Assembly: GCA_963746465.1 (NCBI GenBank)
Contig: CAVVAY010000013.1
Span: 623,821-687,820, forward strand
Direction of reading: 5' to 3'
DNA from: CAVVAY01 sp963746465
Lineage (GTDB): Bacteria > Actinomycetota > Actinomycetes > JACCUZ01
Length of the DNA stretch: 64,000 bases
The notes under the pieces are model-generated. The model ran no database searches, was not told where the DNA came from, and saw nothing but the letters and a program-made list of their open reading frames with translations. Shown in pieces: positions 59,249 through 64,000 of this stretch. Position 1 is the stretch's first letter. Every line of letters starts with the position of its first letter. Both the position numbers and the translations under genes were made by a program.

Positions 59249-59895
59249 GGCGACACCTCGCCGCCGGGCTCGAACGCCTCGCGGCGGCCGGGAGCCCGGT
59301 GCTCGAGCGCGGTCCGCAGCTGGGCCCGGCCGCGGTGGATACGGCTGCGCACGGTGCCGAGCTTGATGCCCAGCGTGGCGGCGATCTCCTCGTAGGACAG
59401 GCCCTCGATGTCACAGAGCACCACGGCGGCCCGGAAGTCGGGCGGGAGGGCGTCCAGCGCGCGCTGCACGTCGTCGTCGAAGTGCTGCTCGTCGTAGACC
59501 TGGGCCGGACCGGGCTCGCGGCCGGGCAGCCGCTCGGCGGCGTCGTCGGCGAGGCCGTCGAAGCGGATGCGCTGCTTGCGCCGGACCCGGTCCAGGAACA
59601 GGTTCGTGGTGATGCGGTGCAGCCAGCCCTCGAACGTCCCGGGGGTGTAGCTGGACAGCGACCGGAAGACCCGGACGAACACGTCCTGGGTGAGGTCCTC
59701 GGCGTCGTGCGGGTTGCCGGTCAGCCGGTACGCCAACCGGTAGACCCGTGCCGAGTGGGTGCGCACCACCTCGTCCCAGGTGGGCGGGGTCCAGTCCGCG
59801 AGCGGCATGGCCTCGGCCGCGGGCACCGGGTCCGGGCGGGTCGGCTCGACCAAGACCCCACCTCCCCGGCTCAGAACGGCGGCTGCAGCACTCAT
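59245..59895 (-). CDS. sigE: ECF RNA polymerase sigma factor SigE
   Basis: 216 aa from ATG at 59895, preceded by AAGG seven bases upstream. Region 2 is THSARVYRLAYRLTGNPHDA, EDLTQDVFVRVFRSLSSYTP, FEGWLHRITTNLFLDRVRRK. Region 4 is ALDALPPDFRAAVVLCDIEG, LSYEEIAATLGIKLGTVRSR, IHRGRAQLRTAL. A 40-residue N-terminal extension is usual for SigE. It directs envelope-stress genes, including this operon and htrA. Order sigE, anti-sigma, htrA, tatB with a divergent O-methyltransferase matches Rv1220c-Rv1224. Confidence 0.92.
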   Translation of the reverse strand: MSAAAAVLSRGGGVLVEPTRPDPVPAAEAMPLADWTPPTWDEVVRTHSARVYRLAYRLTGNPHDAEDLTQDVFVRVFRSLSSYTPGTFEGWLHRITTNLFLDRVRRKQRIRFDGLADDAAERLPGREPGPAQVYDEQHFDDDVQRALDALPPDFRAAVVLCDIEGLSYEEIAATLGIKLGTVRSRIHRGRAQLRTALEHRAPGRREAFEPGGEVSP

Positions 59896-60044
59896 GGTGC
59901 CTTGATCCCCTCCTCCGACCCAACCTGGGCCGTCGTGGACGTGTTCCCAGCCAACGCCGGGCACCGGCCCGCAGGTTCCCGGCGTCCTCGCACTAGGCTC
60001 GCGCTCGCGCCGCGCCGTCCCACCCACCGTCCACGGAGGCCGTC

Positions 60045-60680
60045 ATCGCCGGGAACCTGCAGTCCAGCTGGACCTACGCGGAGGAGTTCGTCCCCGAGGA
60101 CGACGTGCTGACCACCGCGCGCGCCAAGGGCGCTGAGCTGGGCTGCGTGCCCGTCCTGCCGGGCGCCGGCGCGGCGCTGTCCGCGATCGCGGCGGCTGCC
60201 GGCGCCAAGGCGGTGGTCGAGATCGGCACCGGCGCCGGTGTCGGCTCGATCTGGCTGCTGCGCGGCATGCGCCCGGACGGCGTCCTGACCACCATCGACG
60301 TCGAGCCCGAGCACCACCGGGCCGCCCGTGAGACCTTCGCCGAGGCGGGAGTCCCGTCCAACCGGGTGCGGCTGATCTCCGGCCGGGCCCTGGACGTGCT
60401 CCCCAGACTCACCGATGCCGCCTACGACCTGGTGTTCTGCGACGCGGACAAGAAGGAGTACGCCGGCTACCTCGAGCAGGCCCTCCGGCTGCTGCGCCCC
60501 GGCGGCACGGTGGTCTTCGACAACGCGCTCTGGCACGACCGGGTGGCCGACCCGACCGAGCGGGACGAGGACACCACCGCCATCCGTGACCTCGGCCGCG
60601 CCGTCCAGGAGGACGAGCGCCTGGTGAGCGCGATGCTGGCCGCCGGTGACGGCCTGCTCGTCGTCGTCACCAGGCCTTAG
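60045..60680 (+). CDS. O-methyltransferase (catechol O-methyltransferase-like, class I)
   Basis: About 211 aa. No ATG, GTG or TTG precedes the conserved N-terminus AGNLQSSWTYAEEFVPEDDV. The nearest standard start is GTG 60105, which would remove it. GGAGG lies seven bases before ATC 60045, so translation probably starts there (or an ATG was misread as ATC). SAM motifs: KAVVEIGTGAGVGSIWLLRG, LTTIDVEPEHHRAARETFAE, YDLVFCDADKKEYAGYLEQA (metal-binding DADK) and LLRPGGTVVFDNALWHDRV. It is divergent from sigE, as in M. tuberculosis. Acceptor unknown. Confidence 0.85.
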   Translation: MAGNLQSSWTYAEEFVPEDDVLTTARAKGAELGCVPVLPGAGAALSAIAAAAGAKAVVEIGTGAGVGSIWLLRGMRPDGVLTTIDVEPEHHRAARETFAEAGVPSNRVRLISGRALDVLPRLTDAAYDLVFCDADKKEYAGYLEQALRLLRPGGTVVFDNALWHDRVADPTERDEDTTAIRDLGRAVQEDERLVSAMLAAGDGLLVVVTRP

Positions 60681-60737
60681 GCAGTGAAGCGGCCCCGGCC
60701 CGCACGGTGGCGGGCCGAGGCCGGTCCTGCATGTCTG

Positions 60738-60905
60738 TCAGGCGATCGCGGTCTTGAGCGCGTCGCCGAGAGCGCCGGCCTCGTCGGCCGACAGCTCGAC
60801 GACGAGTCGCCCGCCACCCTCGAGCGGCACGCGCATCACGATGCCGCGCCCCTCCTTGGTGACCTCGAGCGGACCGTCGCCCGTTCGCGGCTTCATGGCC
60901 GCCAT
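60738..60905 (-). CDS. DUF3117 protein, 55 aa
   Basis: From ATG at 60905. The whole protein is MAAMKPRTGDGPLEVTKEGR then GIVMRVPLEGGGRLVVELSA and DEAGALGDALKTAI. This fits the actinobacterial DUF3117 family in length and sequence. A four-strand/one-helix fold is likely. Function unknown. A second in-frame Met (residue 4) is a possible start. Confidence 0.9.
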   Translation of the reverse strand: MAAMKPRTGDGPLEVTKEGRGIVMRVPLEGGGRLVVELSADEAGALGDALKTAIA

Positions 60906-61072
60906 GCTGGCTCCCTTCGGTACGGCACGCCAGCAGCAGCAGGCAGCTGCCCGCGAGGCGTCGACACGGCGTGTGTGTTCAGGCATTATCCCGCGAAACC
61001 GTCCGCCCGCGAAACGCACCGTCCCGCGCGGTTCCGGAACCGACGACGGACCAGCCCCGGAGACCACCGCTC

Positions 61073-61858
61073 GTGAATGCCCGTTCAGCGCTGTTCGACC
61101 TCTACGGCGACCATCTCCGGTCGCGTGGCGGCAAGGCTCCGGTGGCCGCCCTGGTGCGGTTGCTGGCCCCCCTCGGGGTGGCCGCACCGGCGGTGCGCAC
61201 CGCCGTCTCCCGGATGGTGCGGCAGGGCTGGCTGGAGCCGGTGCGGCTGCCGGAGGGACCCGGCTACGTCCTGACCCCGCGGGCGGTCCGGCGGCTGGAC
61301 GACTCCGCGGTGCGCATCTACCGGACCCAGGGCACGCCGTGGAACGGCAGCTGGCACCTGATGGTCACCGACCTGCCGGGTGAGCGCAGCCGTCGCGACC
61401 GGTTGCGCGCCGGGCTGACCTTCCTCGGCTACGCCCAGCTCGACGACGGGACGTGGATCGGGCCGCGCTGGTCGGAGGAGGTCGACGGCCTGCTGGAGGT
61501 CGAGGGGGTGCGCGCCGAACGGTTCAGCGCTCGTCACGACGGCGACTCCCTCGGCCTTGTCCGGCGGGCCTGGGACGTCGAGGGGCTGGCGCGTGCCTAC
61601 TCCCGCTGGCACGCCGACGCCGAGGAGCTGGTGTCCGCCGCCGGCCGCGAGCCCGACGACGAGCAGGCCTTCGCGGCTCGCTCCCGGCTGGTGCACGAGT
61701 GGCGCAAGTTCCTGTTCCTGGACCCCGGCCTGCCCCGCGAGCTGCTGCCGGAAGACTGGCCGGGTGACCGTGCCGCCGACTACTTCGACGCCGAGAGCGA
61801 GCGGCTGCTGCCGGCCGCCGTACGGTTCGTCGACTCCTGCCTGACGCCGCCCGCCTGA
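61073..61858 (+). CDS. PaaX-family transcriptional regulator
   Basis: 261 aa from GTG 61073, with CGGAG 12 bases upstream. An upstream in-frame GTG at 60971 would add a low-complexity stretch. N-terminal winged helix: SALFDLYGDHLRSRGGKAPV, LVRLLAPLGVAAPAVRTAVS, RMVRQGWLEPVRLPEGPGYV. The middle domain has YRTQGTPWNGSWHLMVTDLP, RLRAGLTFLGYAQLDDGTWI and the C-terminus WRKFLFLDPGLPRELLPEDW, all typical of PaaX. PaaX represses phenylacetate degradation. Here it precedes an enoyl-CoA hydratase, a fitting target. Confidence 0.88.
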   Translation: MNARSALFDLYGDHLRSRGGKAPVAALVRLLAPLGVAAPAVRTAVSRMVRQGWLEPVRLPEGPGYVLTPRAVRRLDDSAVRIYRTQGTPWNGSWHLMVTDLPGERSRRDRLRAGLTFLGYAQLDDGTWIGPRWSEEVDGLLEVEGVRAERFSARHDGDSLGLVRRAWDVEGLARAYSRWHADAEELVSAAGREPDDEQAFAARSRLVHEWRKFLFLDPGLPRELLPEDWPGDRAADYFDAESERLLPAAVRFVDSCLTPPA

Positions 61859-61878
61859 CCCTCCCGAGGAGCCACCAC

Positions 61879-62667
61879 GTGAGCGACACCGTGCAGTACG
61901 ACCTGAGCGACGGGGTCGCGACAGTCACCCTCAACCGGCCGGACGCGATGAATGCGCTGAACACCGAGCTGAAGGCAGCCCTGCGCGACCTCCTGCTCGG
62001 CGCGGCCGAGGACCCCGCGGTGCGCGCGGTGCTGCTCACCGGGGCCGGCCGCGCGTTCTGCGTGGGGCAGGACCTGGCCGAGCACGCGCAGAACCTGCAG
62101 GGCGACCTGGACGCGGTCTGGGCCACCGTTCCCGAGCACTACACGCCGATCGCCACCGCGCTGGCGACCATGCCGAAGCCGGTCGTCGCCGCCGTGAACG
62201 GGATCGCGGCCGGCGCCGGCGCCGCGTTCGCCTTCGCCTGCGACTTCCGGATCGTCGCCGACACGGCCGGCTTCAACATGGCCTTCTCGGCGGTCGGTCT
62301 CGCCGCCGACTCCGGCTCGTCCTGGACACTGCCGCGGCTGGTCGGGATGGCGAAGGCCAAGGAGCTGCTGCTGCAGCCGTCCACGGTTCCCGCGGCGCAG
62401 GCCCTGGAGCTGGGGCTGGTCACCGAGGTGGTCCCCGCCGAGGAGGTCGCCGACCGGGCCCGCGAGCTCGCCGTCCGGCTCGCGGCCGGGCCGACCGTCG
62501 CGTACGGCGCGATCCGCCGCTCGCTGGCGTTCTCCGTCGGGCACGGCATCGACGAGTCACTGGACCACGAGCGGCAGATGATGGAGCTGACCGGCCGCAC
62601 CGAGGACCACCGCGCGGCCGTGACCGCCTTCCTGGGCAAGGCAAAGCCGACGTTCCAGGGCCGCTGA
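61879..62667 (+). CDS. enoyl-CoA hydratase/isomerase (PaaG/PaaB-like)
   Basis: 262 aa from GTG with GAGGAG upstream. Crotonase motifs: VATVTLNRPDAMNALNTELK, LLTGAGRAFCVGQDLAEHAQ (oxyanion loop) and VAAVNGIAAGAGAAFAFACD, FAFSAVGL-like NMAFSAVGLAADSGSSWTLPR with the Asp position used by ring-isomerases such as PaaG. ALELGLVTEVVPAEEVADRA follows. The SSWTLPR segment matches phenylacetate-pathway isomerases/hydratases. Between a PaaX regulator and a SnoaL gene, it probably works on aromatic or unsaturated acyl-CoA. Confidence 0.88.
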   Translation: MSDTVQYDLSDGVATVTLNRPDAMNALNTELKAALRDLLLGAAEDPAVRAVLLTGAGRAFCVGQDLAEHAQNLQGDLDAVWATVPEHYTPIATALATMPKPVVAAVNGIAAGAGAAFAFACDFRIVADTAGFNMAFSAVGLAADSGSSWTLPRLVGMAKAKELLLQPSTVPAAQALELGLVTEVVPAEEVADRARELAVRLAAGPTVAYGAIRRSLAFSVGHGIDESLDHERQMMELTGRTEDHRAAVTAFLGKAKPTFQGR

Positions 62668-62668
62668 G

Positions 62669-63142
62669 ATGACCGCCGAGACGAACCGCGCGACCATCGA
62701 GCGGCTCTACTCCGCGATGGACGGCCACGACGGTGAGGCGATGGCGAGCTGCTACGCGGAGGGCGCGACGTTCACCGACCCGGTCTTCGTCGGACTGCGG
62801 GACGGTGAGCCGCAGGACATGTGGCGGATGCTGGTCGGCCGGTCCCGCGACATGACCGTCGAGCTGGTCGAGCACGAGGCCGACGACCGGCACGGGACGG
62901 CCCGCTGGGTGGCCCGGTACACCTTCGGCCAGACCGGACGGCCGGTCGTCAACGACGTGCGCTCGCTGTTCACCTTCGACGAGACCGGCCTCATCGCCGA
63001 CCAGCACGACGACTTCGACTTCTGGCGCTGGTCCCGGCAGGCGCTCGGTACGCCGGGAATGCTCTTCGGCTGGACGCCGGTGCTGCAGCACTCGGTGCGG
63101 GACAAGGCGCGCGCCGGCCTGGCCGCCTTCCGCGACCGCTGA
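62669..63142 (+). CDS. SnoaL/NTF2-like protein
   Basis: 157 aa, one base after the hydratase stop. NTF2-like fold: ATIERLYSAMDGHDGEAMAS, CYAEGATFTDPVFVGLRDGE, MWRMLVGRSRDMTVELVEHE, ARWVARYTFGQTGRPVVNDV and LFTFDETGLIADQHDDFDFW, then a basic helix ending in HSVRDKARAGLAAFRDR. Such proteins act as small isomerases, hydrolases or only as binding proteins. The terminal coding segment (63080-63136) has a diverged copy 220 bp downstream. Confidence 0.87.
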   Translation: MTAETNRATIERLYSAMDGHDGEAMASCYAEGATFTDPVFVGLRDGEPQDMWRMLVGRSRDMTVELVEHEADDRHGTARWVARYTFGQTGRPVVNDVRSLFTFDETGLIADQHDDFDFWRWSRQALGTPGMLFGWTPVLQHSVRDKARAGLAAFRDR

Positions 63143-63163
63143 CCCGCCGCCGCGCGCATCCCC

Positions 63164-63249
63164 GTTGATCACGTCAACGTGATCGACGGTTGCTGGGTGC
63201 GGTGCGCTCACCGCACCCAGCGACCACTGACCACGCCAGCGTGATCAAC
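63164..63249. repeat. composite palindromic element
   Basis: Three parts abut. GTTGATCACG/CGTGATCGAC arms at 63164-63187 (one mismatch, 4-base loop). A 17-bp stem GGTTGCTGGGTGCGGTG / CACCGCACCCAGCGACC at 63188-63225 (one G-U, 4-base loop). A degraded copy of the first palindrome at 63226-63249 with an intact CGTGATCAAC arm. The string ACGCCAGCGTGATCAACT at 63233-63250 is identical to 50843-50860. Confidence 0.7.
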
Positions 63250-63299
63250 TCGCTGGTCGGGTCAGCGGAGGGCCGCCGTCGACGGCGGGCCGGATTGCG

Positions 63300-63356
63300 G
63301 TGCGGCAGCACTCGGTGCGGGACAGGGCTCGAGCCGACCTGGTCGCCTTCCGCGAC
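63300..63356 (+). pseudogene. duplicated 3' fragment of the SnoaL-like gene
   Basis: 57 bases match 63080-63136 with six mismatches and no gap, in the same orientation. It would encode QHSVRDRARADLVAFRD versus QHSVRDKARAGLAAFRD in the intact gene. There is no upstream remainder of the gene, so this is a relic of a tandem duplication or a partial copy. Confidence 0.65.
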
Positions 63357-63379
63357 GTCACCGTGGCGACAGGCGGTGT

Positions 63380-63428
63380 GATCCACAGAGGATCGGTCAC
63401 ACCACGTGGCACCGATCCCCTGTGGATC
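63380..63428. terminator. 18-bp stem-loop between convergent genes
   Basis: GATCCACAGAGGATCGGT (63380-63397) pairs with ACCGATCCCCTGTGGATC (63411-63428) with a single mismatch and a 13-base loop. It ends ten bases before the stop codon of the minus-strand tag gene, a good position for a bidirectional terminator. There is no T-run. Confidence 0.6.
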
Positions 63429-63438
63429 TTGGTGCTTG

Positions 63439-64000
63439 TCAGCGGAAGGCGCAGTCCGCGAGGTGGTCGTTCACCATGCCGGTCGCCTGCATCAGGGCGT
63501 ACGCCGTGGTCGGCCCGACGAAGCGGAAACCGTTGCGCTTCAAGGCCTCTGCCATGGCGGTCGACTCGGGTGTGATGGCGGGGACGTCGGCCGTCGTCCT
63601 CGGCGCCGGCCGCTTGCCAGTGGGTGCGAACGACCAGAGCAGCGCGTCGAGACCGCCCTCCAGGTCGACCACGGCTCGGGCGTTGACCAGGGTGGCCAGC
63701 ACCTTGGCCCGGTTGCGCACGATGCCGGCGTCCGCCATCAGCCGCTCGACATCGCTGTCGCCGAAGCCCGCCACGACTGCGGGGTCGAAGCCGGCGAACG
63801 CGGCGCGGAAGGCCGGTCGTTTGCGCAGGATGGTCAGCCAGGACAGCCCGGACTGGAACGCCTCGAGGCTGACCCGCTCGAACAGCGCGGCGTCGCCGTG
63901 CAGCGGCCGACCCCACTCCTCGTCGTGGTAGGCGGTGTAGTCGGCGGTGCCGGTGCCCCACGGGCAGCGCAGCGCGCCGTCGGGGCCGGCGACCGGGCCG
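63439..64000 (-). CDS. tag: DNA-3-methyladenine glycosylase I (Tag), 5' end outside the window
   Basis: About 186 residues are visible. Near the N-terminus CPWGTGTADYTAYHDEEWGR carries one zinc Cys and the substrate-binding Glu/Trp. FERVSLEAFQSGLSWLTILR, KRPAFRAAFAGFDPAVVAGF, LMADAGIVRNRAKVLATLVN and RNGFRFVGPTTAYALMQATG are family hallmarks. The end MVNDHLADCAFR supplies the last His and Cys zinc ligands. Tag excises 3-methyladenine from alkylated DNA in base excision repair. Only a few residues are likely missing at the start. Confidence 0.93.
   Translation of the reverse strand, partial: GPVAGPDGALRCPWGTGTADYTAYHDEEWGRPLHGDAALFERVSLEAFQSGLSWLTILRKRPAFRAAFAGFDPAVVAGFGDSDVERLMADAGIVRNRAKVLATLVNARAVVDLEGGLDALLWSFAPTGKRPAPRTTADVPAITPESTAMAEALKRNGFRFVGPTTAYALMQATGMVNDHLADCAFR

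Larger units (their letters stand above)
63143..63438. other. 296 bp intergenic region filled with palindromes and a duplicated gene tail
   Basis: In order: palindrome 63164-63187, stem 63188-63225, degraded palindrome 63226-63249, duplicated SnoaL-gene tail 63300-63356 and an 18-base hairpin 63380-63428. I see no gene in it. Confidence 0.7.

Noticed and set aside
63300..63575. A 91-codon gene starting in the duplicated tail
   Set aside because: It combines the copied fragment, the hairpin and antisense of tag. No coherent protein is visible.

Overview
The window is high-GC DNA (roughly 70% or more by eye) from a free-living actinobacterium. Supporting signs are GTG/TTG starts, gene overlaps of the ATGA/GTGA type, -10 boxes of the TAGGMT type placed directly before start codons, and two gene neighbourhoods that, from memory, match Mycobacterium tuberculosis in order: adnAB / alkyltransferase-like / DUF5701 / moeZ / TetR / DUF3107 / ferritin-like / rhlE / parA (the Rv3201c-Rv3213c region) and O-methyltransferase / sigE / rseA / htrA / tatB / mrp / MgtE-N (the Rv1220c-Rv1232c region). 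I cannot name the genus.

Layout. 0-13 kb: a secreted protein of unknown role, the AdnAB double-strand-break resection nuclease, a pair of M16 peptidases, an alkyltransferase-like repair protein, a small acetyltransferase and MoeZ. 13-15.8 kb: an amidotransferase, a glyoxalase-fold protein, a DNA methyltransferase and an MBL hydrolase. 15.8-25.7 kb: a catabolic regulon. It holds a GntR/HutC regulator, an FAD/GcvT oxidoreductase of the dimethylglycine/sarcosine dehydrogenase type, a choline/ethanolamine-kinase-like protein, an APC permease, a GlnA4/PuuA-type gamma-glutamyl ligase, an aldehyde dehydrogenase and an SDR. Two identical GGTCTAGACC palindromes sit in its two divergent promoter regions. 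25.6-34.8 kb: a second part of the conserved block (TetR, DUF3107, ferritin-like protein, DEAD-box helicase, orphan ParA with a zinc-ribbon partner) plus hydrolases. 34.8-42.7 kb: assorted small genes (MarC, PHP phosphoesterase, Nudix, PH-domain membrane proteins, MaoC, DUF2332, acyl-CoA dehydrogenase).

43.6-53.9 kb is anomalous. About ten adjacent genes carry one or more single- or double-base frame breaks in the middle of conserved motifs, and a perfect 75-base poly-A run lies at 52249-52323. I read this mainly as poor local sequence or assembly. The genes underneath include an OmpR/EnvZ-type two-component system with a divergent secreted protein and a PepSY protein, an SDR, a CitE-like lyase, an EamA transporter and an MgtE-N/CBS protein with a DUF1003 protein.

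54-64 kb: MarR regulator, Mrp iron-sulfur carrier, and the SigE envelope-stress operon (sigE, zinc anti-sigma factor, RseB-like protein, HtrA protease, TatB). These are followed by an O-methyltransferase, DUF3117, a PaaX-like regulator, an enoyl-CoA hydratase, a SnoaL-like protein, a complex palindromic repeat region and the Tag DNA glycosylase cut by the window edge. I see no rRNA or tRNA genes, CRISPR array, insertion sequence or phage genes.
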